The notes under the pieces are model-generated. The model was given only the letters and a program-made list of their open reading frames with translations, was not told the origin of the DNA and did not search any database. 64,000 nucleotides of DNA, taken from Pandoraea terrae (GTDB taxonomy: Bacteria; Pseudomonadota; Gammaproteobacteria; Burkholderiales; Burkholderiaceae). The translations under genes and the position numbers were made by a program. Location: assembly GCF_902459695.1 (NCBI RefSeq), contig NZ_CABPRZ010000017.1:1-64000 (forward strand), in the 5' to 3' direction. This document shows positions 26,987-35,067 of this stretch, in pieces. Each line of letters opens with the position of its first letter. Position 1 is the stretch's first letter.

Positions 26987-27568
26987 ATGACGCTCACCCG
27001 ACGTGTTGCCCATCTTATCTTCGCCGCCGGGATCCTGGCGCTCGCCGGCTGCAAGAGCGCAGGCGTGCCACCCAATCAGCCGCTTCAGAAAGACACCCTA
27101 GAGGAGTACGCCATCGTGATCGTCGGACTGGATTCGACGATGCAGAGTACCTGGGGACCGTGGACGTATTCGGAAAACTCGCAAACGGTCAACGGCGTAC
27201 TGGGCGGCGCGTTGCTGCGCACGCTCAACGTCAACAAGCCTGGACAGGGATTCGTGGCGATGCGGGTGTCGCCGCCGCTCAAGAATGAGCGTTTCGGGCC
27301 AATGGAATTCGTGCCGGCGGATGGCGAGTACCGCTACAAGTATTGCAAGGGACGAAAAGTACCGACCGTGCAGGTCCGTGCGGGCGACGTCATCTACGCG
27401 GGCAGCCTGCTGGTCGGCAGCAACGGACCGAATCTGTCATTGCGCTTCGTCTACGACATGGTCGGCGCGAGACGCTTCGTCGCTGCCAACTACCCGGCGC
27501 TGGCAGACCGGCTGCAGGCGCAGCCGTTCGAGTTCTTCGAGGTCAGGACGCAGCCGACTTGCCGGTAG
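26987..27568 (+). CDS. Predicted lipoprotein of unknown function
   Basis: A 193-aa protein with a lipoprotein signal peptide: MTLTRRVAHLIFAAGILALAGC, lipobox LAGC with Cys22. The mature part has no motif I recognise; it contains alternating beta-type stretches (EYAIVIVGLDS, FVAMRVSPP, VQVRAGDVIYAGSLLV) and a C-terminal Cys that could pair with CKGRK. The ATG at 26987 has cagaggag upstream. It probably sits in the inner or outer membrane facing the periplasm. It converges with the next gene, 62 bases away. Confidence 0.8.
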   Translation: MTLTRRVAHLIFAAGILALAGCKSAGVPPNQPLQKDTLEEYAIVIVGLDSTMQSTWGPWTYSENSQTVNGVLGGALLRTLNVNKPGQGFVAMRVSPPLKNERFGPMEFVPADGEYRYKYCKGRKVPTVQVRAGDVIYAGSLLVGSNGPNLSLRFVYDMVGARRFVAANYPALADRLQAQPFEFFEVRTQPTCR

Positions 27569-27630
27569 CCCGACCTGTCGGGAACGACCGGCATCCCTCG
27601 CGCGGGATGTGCAGCCGAAGGGGCTTTCGA

Positions 27631-29238
27631 CTAGCCGTGGCTCGGGAGGAATACCTCGTCATTGTCCCATTGCGGGTCGTCATCGTTATCGTCACCGCTT
27701 GCCAGCCTGAGCGCCGCGCCTCCTGAGGGTGGCGAACCACTTTCGGTCGCCAATTTGAATGCAGTGCTCTGCGTGAGTCGCGTGACGCTTTCCCCTTGTG
27801 CGCGCGCCTTGCTGGCCGCTCTCCCCTTCTCGTACGACGCCTCCAGCGAACTTGCACTTGAATGCGCAGAGCGCTCCGAATACGCCCTCTGCGCACGCCT
27901 CAATTCGCCCAGGAATTCGCCCGGCATTGCCGGCATTGAATTGGGGCCGACGTGCGCCCGGGGGATCGTAATCGCCTCGCTGTCCGTATCGCTATCGTCG
28001 TCCCCCGGCGGCTCCGGCTCCACCTCGATGGGAACCACGGACGCCTGGGTCATGCGGAACGTCCCGGCGGGCCAACCGCCCTTCAATGTGCCGATCTCTT
28101 GCTGGTACCGCTCGATTTCCTGAGCCTTTGCGTCCAACTGCGACAAGTGCTCTGCGAACCGGGAGCCATGGTCCGGAGCACTGCCGAATCCGAATCCACA
28201 TTGACGCAGTTGCGCCAACGTCACGCCAGCTTGCAGATTCACACTTTTCGCGTTCGGGTCACGAATGCGGATGACATCCAGCGCCAGTCTCGCCGCTTCG
28301 CGGCGTGCACGCACCGACGGGCCAAAGAAATTCCCCCATTTGAACCCCGTACGGACTGGCTTGAGAACAAGTTCGCCACGCCGCATCGCAACGCGCACCT
28401 CGGTATCGGGGCCAAAGATTGTCTGTTTGTCCGAGGCTTTCCGAACCAATTCATCGATCTTCAAAAGATATGCCCGGTCATACTGCATCGATAAAAGCGC
28501 CCGATGCAGCACGTGCTCCTGATGTTCGACGATATCCCGCAGGCTATCCACATGCGCCTTGTGGAAGGTTGACGCCGGAATTTCCTGATAAGGCGTCAGG
28601 CCATACGCCGCTTGTACCGCCGTGTTGAACGCTTCGACGGCTTTCATCTGGGCGTCGAAGTGCAGGGTCGGTTCGAAACAGCTCACGATATGGCGCGCTG
28701 GGGCGCGCCCCTTGCCCGCCTCACTCAGCGCGATAGCGCGTCCACGCATTTCAAACGACAGGTCCAATTCCGCGCTCCGGCTCGCCTTGAACCAGTGCGT
28801 CAGACATTGCGCCCACCTCGACTGATTGACGCCAGCGTAGAACATCTTGTCATCGATCGCATCAACGGACACCCACATGCGCCGATGCTCCGAGCACCAT
28901 TCCTTGTACGTGCAATAACGCAAACCGTCGATGTTCACACGGGGCGTACTCGGATATTTGGTTTCGCCTCTGCGGCTCGCTTCGCTTGACACGGAAGACA
29001 TCGACGCGACTGGGTCTCGCATCGGCGCCTCGTGCAACGGCGTCAATATGACGTCAGGCTGACCGCAAGTCTGATTCGCAGACGTTATTTCGCGGCGGAG
29101 TCCGTCGAAGCTGTCGAATAGCGGCCGATAGGTTCCCTCGGTGCCATAGACGGAATTTTTCGAATCGGGGCCAACAACACGGCTGACGGCAGCCCCTGTC
29201 GCCGATGATTGGCAAGCATAACGCGAGATATCAGGCAT
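27631..29238 (-). CDS. Large protein of unknown family, possible secreted effector
   Basis: A protein of about 535 aa that I cannot place in a family. The N-terminus from the ATG at 29238 is Ser/Thr/Gly-rich and has no Sec signal, the middle is a mixed, largely helical part with conserved-looking aromatic and Arg/Lys residues, there is a short coiled-coil-like helix (HLSQLDAKAQEIERYQQEI), and the tail is acidic and Ser-rich (GDDDSDTDSE, GDDNDDDPQWDNDE). Codon use is clearly A/T-richer than in the flanking genes, a sign of transfer. A GTG at 29301 would add 21 residues. These traits fit type III effectors but no chaperone, promoter box or secretion gene is nearby, so this stays a guess. Confidence 0.55.
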   Translation of the reverse strand: MPDISRYACQSSATGAAVSRVVGPDSKNSVYGTEGTYRPLFDSFDGLRREITSANQTCGQPDVILTPLHEAPMRDPVASMSSVSSEASRRGETKYPSTPRVNIDGLRYCTYKEWCSEHRRMWVSVDAIDDKMFYAGVNQSRWAQCLTHWFKASRSAELDLSFEMRGRAIALSEAGKGRAPARHIVSCFEPTLHFDAQMKAVEAFNTAVQAAYGLTPYQEIPASTFHKAHVDSLRDIVEHQEHVLHRALLSMQYDRAYLLKIDELVRKASDKQTIFGPDTEVRVAMRRGELVLKPVRTGFKWGNFFGPSVRARREAARLALDVIRIRDPNAKSVNLQAGVTLAQLRQCGFGFGSAPDHGSRFAEHLSQLDAKAQEIERYQQEIGTLKGGWPAGTFRMTQASVVPIEVEPEPPGDDDSDTDSEAITIPRAHVGPNSMPAMPGEFLGELRRAQRAYSERSAHSSASSLEASYEKGRAASKARAQGESVTRLTQSTAFKLATESGSPPSGGAALRLASGDDNDDDPQWDNDEVFLPSHG

Positions 29239-29301
29239 AGACGTGACGGAAAATGCGCCTGGCCCGGATGGCAGGCTTCTGGCGGCAAAGGTTAACGTCA
29301 C

Positions 29302-29863
29302 TCGCCTGCCATGGTTTCTGAAAAGCGTCGCAAGCCTGTTGCCGACAGCACCGTTGGGAATTTGCGCGATCGATCGAAGCGATTACAAGGCCGCGTCCTT
29401 CAGCAACGCCGTCTGCTCCAGCCGCTCGGTGATCAGCGCGCCCAAGGGCGTATCGTCATGCAGCTAGATGAGATCGCGTCCGGCGAGCGCGATTCGCACC
29501 GCCCTCGCACCGGAATCCCGCGCGCGAATGCGTCCGAAAAAATCCCCGCGTAACTGTCAGAAAAACACCCTGTTTTCGCCTGCCATAAGCCGCGACGCCG
29601 GTTTCATGCACTGTGCCCGGACAGTGCCTCATTCACCGCCGGAAACCCCGCCTCGCAAGACGATATCCCCTGAAGTCAACCGCCTGTCGGTTTTTTCCTT
29701 GCGTTAGCCCGTGGAAGCCGCGCCACACGGCGTGCGGCCGCCTCGCCACCGGCACCGAAATTACTGGCGTCTTTGGCTATAATGCCCCACAATCCATCGG
29801 ACGCTTGGGTCCAATGAGTCAGCAGACACGCCGCCAGACACGGGGAAAGGAAGCGGGGACGGT
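29302..29863. other. Gene-free stretch with a gene remnant
   Basis: About 560 bases without an intact gene. On the minus strand 29556-29383 reads as coding-like for 57 codons (...GDFFGRIRAR..., then LHDDTPLGALITERLEQT) with one in-frame TAG at 29464-29466 and GC-rich third positions after it; it looks like the end of a lost gene. A small hairpin AACCG/CGGTT followed by TTTT lies at 29678-29696 on the plus strand. A TATAAT box at 29778-29783 is a plausible -10 for the GGDEF-EAL gene. Confidence 0.4.
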
Positions 29864-31657
29864 GTGCCAGACGTGATGCATGCACAGACAACAACAATGA
29901 GTTCAGATCGACTCCCCGCCGGCGTGCCCTTTGTCGAGCCGCCGGTTTTGTTGCCGGCCCTCGGCCGGGAACCGGTCCCGGCCGTTGCCCGGGCGTTGGT
30001 CGAACTGACCGGCGGACTTTCGGCCCATGTCACGGCCGAAGGACGCTTTCTCTTCATTGCCGATACCTCGCTGCGTTTCCTTGAATATTCCCGTGAGTAT
30101 GTTGACCATGCGTCGCTTTTCGAGCTGACCGGCATCGACGACGTTCCTGTTGTCCAGGAAGCCCTTGCCGCTGCGCAGACACAAGGTCCGCAGCACTGTA
30201 CCGTGCGCCTGCTGCGCGGCCTGACGGACCGTCTCTGGATGCAGTTGCACATCGCCCTGTATTCGCCGCGGACCCGGACCTTGCCCGCCACGTTCGTGGT
30301 CCGTGGCGTCGACATCACCGCCCAGAAGGACAGCGAACAGCGCCTGCGCGAGCTCGCCCTGTGCGACACGGTCACCGGGTTGGGCAATCGCGGCTACATC
30401 CAGGAGCGCATTGCCGGCGCCATCGCACACGCGAATGATGGCGGGCCGAACTTCGCCGTGGCGCTGCTCGACCTCGACGGTTTCAAGAAGGTCAACGACT
30501 CGCTAGGGCACGACGTGGGCGATCAGTTGCTGCGCGCCGCCGGACAGCGGCTCGTCGCACAAATCCGCGAGACGGACGTCGCCGGCCGCATGGGCGGCGA
30601 CGAATTTGTACTCGTGCTGCCCGGATGCGATGACGAACAGGCGCTGAACGGCATCATGAAGCGCGTGCTGTCGGCCATCCAGCAACCGTTCCAGGTGGGC
30701 GACCAAATGCTGCACCTGACCACCAGCATCGGCGTGGCGTTCTACCCCAGGCACGGCACCTCAGACGGCACGCTGATCAAGCACGCCGACGCCGCCATGT
30801 ATTGCGCGAAAGATCGCGGCCGCAACGGGCTTTACGTCTACACGGATGACCTCGGCGACTTGCAGCGCAAGGCGTTCTCGCTCGAGTCGGCCATGTTCGA
30901 AGCCATTCACAACGGCGAGTTCAGCCTGCACTACCAGCCGATCTGCGATCCGGTAACCCTCGCAGTCAAGGGCGTGGAGGCGCTGATGCGCTGGTATCCC
31001 GCGCTCGGCCCCGTTTCGCCGGCGGAGTTCATCCCGCTCGCGGAAGCCAACGGCCTCATCAACCTGCTGGGCGGCTGGGCGCTGCGCGCCGCGTGCATGC
31101 AGCTGGCCCGCTGGGACACGACGCGGCTCGGCGGCTTGTATATGTCCGTCAACGTTTCGGCCCAGCAGTTTCACCATCCGGCGTTCCCGAGCCTCGTCTG
31201 GCAGGCCATCGCCGATTCGGGCGTGGAAGGCCACAGGCTGGTGCTCGAGATCACGGAAAGCGTGCTGATGCGCGACCCGGAGCAGGCCAATCTGGTGCTG
31301 CGCGAACTTCAGACGCTTGGCGTGCGCTTTGCCGTGGACGATTTCGGCGCGGGCTATTCGAGTCTCGGCTACCTCAAACGCTTCCCGCTGTCGGCCTTGA
31401 AGATCGACCGCAGCTTCGTCAAGGACATGCCGACGTCGAGCAATGACCGCACCATCGTCACGGCGGTGCTGGGCCTCGCCCGCGAACTGGGCCTGTCGGC
31501 CGTGGCCGAAGGTGTCGAAACCGAGGAGCAACGCCAGATGCTGATCGACCGAGGTTGCGATTCCATTCAAGGATGGCTCGTGTCGCAAGCCCTGCCGGCA
31601 AACGAACTGGAGGGAGCCTTCGCTTCCGGCAGCCTGCATCTGGAGGGCGGGCGCTGA
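29864..31657 (+). CDS. Bifunctional diguanylate cyclase/phosphodiesterase (PAS-GGDEF-EAL)
   Basis: A 597-aa c-di-GMP protein with no membrane segment. Residues about 40-155 look like a PAS sensor (ending FVVRGVDITAQKDSEQRLRELAL, the usual PAS-GGDEF linker). The cyclase domain has an intact GGDEF (RMGGDEFVLVL), and the phosphodiesterase domain has EAL (VEALMRW), the metal and loop-6 motif DDFGAGYSS, KIDRSFV and EGVET; the last Gln motif is QGWL instead of QGYL. Both activities may therefore be possible. Start codons: GTG at 29864 (ribosome site ggggac just before) or ATG at 29876. A TATAAT box lies at 29778. The next gene, an HDOD protein, starts 8 bases later. Confidence 0.9.
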   Translation: MPDVMHAQTTTMSSDRLPAGVPFVEPPVLLPALGREPVPAVARALVELTGGLSAHVTAEGRFLFIADTSLRFLEYSREYVDHASLFELTGIDDVPVVQEALAAAQTQGPQHCTVRLLRGLTDRLWMQLHIALYSPRTRTLPATFVVRGVDITAQKDSEQRLRELALCDTVTGLGNRGYIQERIAGAIAHANDGGPNFAVALLDLDGFKKVNDSLGHDVGDQLLRAAGQRLVAQIRETDVAGRMGGDEFVLVLPGCDDEQALNGIMKRVLSAIQQPFQVGDQMLHLTTSIGVAFYPRHGTSDGTLIKHADAAMYCAKDRGRNGLYVYTDDLGDLQRKAFSLESAMFEAIHNGEFSLHYQPICDPVTLAVKGVEALMRWYPALGPVSPAEFIPLAEANGLINLLGGWALRAACMQLARWDTTRLGGLYMSVNVSAQQFHHPAFPSLVWQAIADSGVEGHRLVLEITESVLMRDPEQANLVLRELQTLGVRFAVDDFGAGYSSLGYLKRFPLSALKIDRSFVKDMPTSSNDRTIVTAVLGLARELGLSAVAEGVETEEQRQMLIDRGCDSIQGWLVSQALPANELEGAFASGSLHLEGGR

Positions 31658-31665
31658 CGCGCTAA

Positions 31666-33150
31666 ATGCATACCATGAGCATGACGAAAGAAGGGACCCT
31701 CGAATTATTGTGGCAGCGCATGAGCGAGAAAGGCGACTTTCCCTCGCTGCAGCGTTCTGTCAGCAGCATTGTCTCCGCCATGCAGAGCGAAGACACCTCC
31801 ACGGCCGACCTGGCGTCGTCGGTGCTGAGCGATTTCGCGCTCACGCAGAAAGTCATCCGTCTTGCCAATTCCGCGATGTACGCGCCGTTCGGCTGCAATG
31901 TGACGACCGTATCGCGCGCGATCATGATTCTCGGCGTCGACACCATCGGCCATCTGGCGCTGAGCCTGAAGTTGCTCGAAGGCTTCGGCGAAGTGGCTTC
32001 GCATCGCCAGGACATGGCGCGCGAGCTCGCCCGCGCCTCTCTGGCGGGCGCGTTCGCCCGTGACATCACCGCCAAGACCGGCATTCGCGACGGCGAGGAG
32101 GCGGTCGTCTGCACCCTGCTCCATCACGTGGCGCGCATGCTCGTGGCGTATTGCTTCCCGGAAGAATGGCAGCAGATTCAGCAGCTTGCGTCCAACGAGG
32201 GCATCAGCGACAGCGATGCCTGCGAACGCGTACTGGCAATCTCGTTTCCGGAACTGGCCGAGGCGGCCGCGCACAAATGGGGGCTGCCGGACGGCATCGC
32301 GCGCAGCATGCGGCCGGCCGAGCCCGCGGACCCCGACGAGCCGTTGTCGCATGCAGATTGGCTTTGCACCGTGGCGAATCTCTCCAACGAGATGGTCGGA
32401 GAGTTGACGAGCGGGGCCGATCCCGACCGTATCGCCGCACTCGCCGCAAGCTATGCGGATCGGCTGGCGCTCGACGCGACCGAAGTGGTTGCGATCGGCG
32501 AGGACATGGTGCGCGATACGTCGCATCAGGAATTCCTTTCGATCAGCACGGGTGCGCCCAGCACGCTTTTGCCGCCCGCCGGCAAGCCGCTCGATTCGGT
32601 GCGGCGCCTGGCGACCGGCCTGACGGAAGTGCGTGCGGCCACCCCGGGAGCCGATGCCGACAGTCTGCTCAATCTAACGCTCGAAGCGATCATGCAATCG
32701 CTCGGGTTCGCCAATTGCGCGGCATTCCTGCGCAATACGCACGAAAAAGCGTTCGAGGCACGTTACGGCATCGGGTGCGACATCCAGCCGGTACTCGGAC
32801 TGTCGTTTCCCGCTGCGTTCGAACCGGACGTTTTCCATCTCGCGCTGACCAACGGCCGTGCAATCTTCATCGAGAACGCCCACGAACCGCGCATCGCCAC
32901 TCGCATCCCGCGCTGGCACCGCCAGCATTTCGGGCACGTGAAGTCGTTCTTCCTGTTGCCGGTGCAGCAGCGCAATCAACCGGTCGCCCTGCTCTACGGC
33001 GATTGGGGTCACGTCCCTTGTGCCGGCGGACTCGGCAGCAAGGAGATGGAGTTCCTGCATCACATGGGGGACGAAATCTCCAAGAAGCTCGAAGGGATCG
33101 CGGCCCCGGCGGAACCGTCCCTTCACCGCAAACCCGCAGTCGCGCGCTGA
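31666..33150 (+). CDS. HDOD domain signalling protein with GAF-like C-terminus
   Basis: A 494-aa protein. Residues about 15-215 form an HDOD domain (FPSLQRSVSSIVSAM..., SDFALTQKVIRLANSAMY, TTVSRAIMILGVDTI, VCTLLHHVARMLVAY), a degenerate HD-phosphohydrolase relative used in signalling. A GAF-like region follows at about 310-480 (LLNLTLEAIMQSLGFANCAAFLRN, KSFFLLPVQQRNQPVALLYGDWG). The ATG is at 31666, with in-frame ATGs at 31675 and 31681; no ribosome site is obvious, so translation may be coupled to the c-di-GMP gene ending 8 bases before. The two genes probably form one signalling operon. Confidence 0.9.
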   Translation: MHTMSMTKEGTLELLWQRMSEKGDFPSLQRSVSSIVSAMQSEDTSTADLASSVLSDFALTQKVIRLANSAMYAPFGCNVTTVSRAIMILGVDTIGHLALSLKLLEGFGEVASHRQDMARELARASLAGAFARDITAKTGIRDGEEAVVCTLLHHVARMLVAYCFPEEWQQIQQLASNEGISDSDACERVLAISFPELAEAAAHKWGLPDGIARSMRPAEPADPDEPLSHADWLCTVANLSNEMVGELTSGADPDRIAALAASYADRLALDATEVVAIGEDMVRDTSHQEFLSISTGAPSTLLPPAGKPLDSVRRLATGLTEVRAATPGADADSLLNLTLEAIMQSLGFANCAAFLRNTHEKAFEARYGIGCDIQPVLGLSFPAAFEPDVFHLALTNGRAIFIENAHEPRIATRIPRWHRQHFGHVKSFFLLPVQQRNQPVALLYGDWGHVPCAGGLGSKEMEFLHHMGDEISKKLEGIAAPAEPSLHRKPAVAR

Positions 33151-33465
33151 AGATCGCGCCTCGCGGCGATCATATCGGATCAGACATTCCTAGCATTCTT
33201 CTTTTCATATGATGACCGGCGTGCTGCGGCCCATGCGCCCCACGCCCATCCTGCCGCTGCGCCTGCGCGTCACGGGAAAACCCCGACCCCTCAAGGCTTT
33301 TCGGCCTCTCCATCCGCTAAACCCACTATAGCTGCGGCCCCCATTGCGGGCCGCATTTCGGCGCGGGACACTAGCGCCACGATATCGCGGCAGCGTTCGC
33401 CGCGAGTCGGTAAAAAAATTACCTTCGGTGATCGACAGGTCACACGCACGGATCAAGGAGATGAC
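33151..33465. other. Gap before the xanthine-type permease, with a palindrome
   Basis: 315 bases without a gene. The only clear element is the palindrome GGTAA-aaaaa-TTACC at 33409-33423, 43 bases before the permease start, which could be an operator or part of an A/T-rich promoter. The ribosome site aaggag is at 33455-33460. Confidence 0.45.
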
Positions 33466-34827
33466 ATGACGCAACCAGCCGTACACCCGGTCGACGCGCG
33501 CTTGCCGTTGGCCAAACTCTTCACGCTGGGATTGCAGCACGTGCTGGTGATGTATGCCGGCGCGGTGGCTGTGCCGCTGATTATTGGCGGCGCGCTGAAG
33601 TTGAGCATCGATCAGGTGGCGTTCCTGATCAATGCGGATCTGTTCGCTTGCGGCATTGCGACATTGATCCAGACCATCGGGGTCTGGAAGTTCGGTCTGC
33701 GTCTGCCGATCATGATGGGGGTGACCTTTACGGCCGTCACGCCGATGATCGCGATCGGCACGAATCCCGCCCTCGGTCTGCTCGACATCTACGGGGCGAC
33801 GATCGTGTCGGGGATCATCGGCATTGTGATTGCGCCGTACATCGGAAAGCTGCTGCGCCTGTTCCCGCCGGTCGTGACGGGCACGGTGATCACGGTGATC
33901 GGCGTGTCCCTGATGGGCGTCGGCATCAACTGGGCGGCGGGCGGCTTCGGCAATCCGGACTACGGCAACCCGGTGTATCTGGGCGTGTCGTTCGCGGTGT
34001 TGGTGTGCATCTTGTACATCACGAAGTATGTGCGCGGCTTCTTTGCGAACATTGCGGTGTTGCTTGGCATTTTGTTCGGCACGTTGGTCGCGTTGCTGCT
34101 GGGCAAGGTATCGTTCGCGGGACTGGCCGAGACGCCGTGGATTGGCATCGTGATGCCGTTCCATTTCGGCATGCCGAAATTCGATCTGATCGCGATCGCG
34201 ACGATGACGCTGGTGATGCTGGTGACGTTTATCGAATCGACGGGGATGTTTCTCGCGGTGGGCGATATCGTGGGACGCCCGGTGGATCAGAAGACGCTCG
34301 TGCGCGGTTTGCGGGTGGATGGCCTCGGGACGTTGATCGGCGGCATCTTCAATACGTTTCCGTACACGTCGTTCTCGCAGAATGTGGGGTTGGTCGGGGT
34401 CACGGGTGTGAAGAGCCGCTGGGTATGCGTGGCGGGCGGCATGATCCTGATCGCGCTCGGGATGTTCCCGAAGGTGGCGCACGTGGTGGCGTCGGTGCCG
34501 CAGTTCGTGTTGGGCGGCGCAGGTATTGTGATGTTCGGCATGGTCACTGCCACGGGCATCAAGATTCTGTCGACGGTCGATCTGGCGAAGAACAAGTACA
34601 ACCTGTACATCATCGCCATCAGTATCGGCATGGGGATGATTCCGGTCGCATCGGACAAGTTCTTCAACAAGCTGCCGCATGCGCTGGAACCGCTGCTGCA
34701 TAGCGGCATCCTGCTCGCGTCGATCACGGCGGTGCTGCTCAATGCGCATTTCAACGGGCTTCGCAGCCAGGCGGAAGCCAACGCCCTGGCGCAGGAAGCC
34801 GGGAAGCAGGCGGACACGGCGCATTGA
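33466..34827 (+). CDS. NCS2 nucleobase:cation symporter (xanthine/urate permease type)
   Basis: A 453-aa polytopic permease of the NCS2/NAT branch (UraA, XanQ, PbuX, UacT). It opens with LGLQHVLVMYAGAVAVPLIIGGAL, holds the TM8 substrate motif in TFIESTGMFLAVGDIVGRPVD, and the NAT signature area NTFPYTSFSQNVGLVGVTGVKSRWV, which is of the purine (xanthine/uric acid) rather than the uracil type. About 14 membrane segments. It fits the purine catabolic genes near the end of the window, 20 kb away. It has its own promoter region with a palindrome at 33409-33423. Confidence 0.92.
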   Translation: MTQPAVHPVDARLPLAKLFTLGLQHVLVMYAGAVAVPLIIGGALKLSIDQVAFLINADLFACGIATLIQTIGVWKFGLRLPIMMGVTFTAVTPMIAIGTNPALGLLDIYGATIVSGIIGIVIAPYIGKLLRLFPPVVTGTVITVIGVSLMGVGINWAAGGFGNPDYGNPVYLGVSFAVLVCILYITKYVRGFFANIAVLLGILFGTLVALLLGKVSFAGLAETPWIGIVMPFHFGMPKFDLIAIATMTLVMLVTFIESTGMFLAVGDIVGRPVDQKTLVRGLRVDGLGTLIGGIFNTFPYTSFSQNVGLVGVTGVKSRWVCVAGGMILIALGMFPKVAHVVASVPQFVLGGAGIVMFGMVTATGIKILSTVDLAKNKYNLYIIAISIGMGMIPVASDKFFNKLPHALEPLLHSGILLASITAVLLNAHFNGLRSQAEANALAQEAGKQADTAH

Positions 34828-35067
34828 GTGAGGTGCTTTTGAGGATGGAAACCGTCGCGGATTGCCCCGGCTTCGGTTTCCTTCCTCGCTTTCACTGGCT
34901 GAAAACCCTCGCAGGTTGCCCGCGCGTCGCCCTCTCACGCTCCCGGGGCCGCCAACGGATCTACTTTTGCTTCGCAAAACCAGCTCCATTGCCGGCGTCA
35001 TGCCTCCAGGTACGCTCGCGAGCCCTGCCACGCTGTCAGTGATTGTGTTGCTGGGGCTGGGGCTTTC

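Noticed and set aside
29678-29696. Intrinsic terminator (AACCG/CGGTT with T-run)
   Set aside because: The stem has only 5 pairs and no plus-strand gene precedes it, so I mention it only within the gap description.
33205-35031. A 608-codon open frame antisense to the NCS2 permease
   Set aside because: Extremely His/Arg/Asp-rich low-complexity translation, typical of the complement of a membrane-protein gene.
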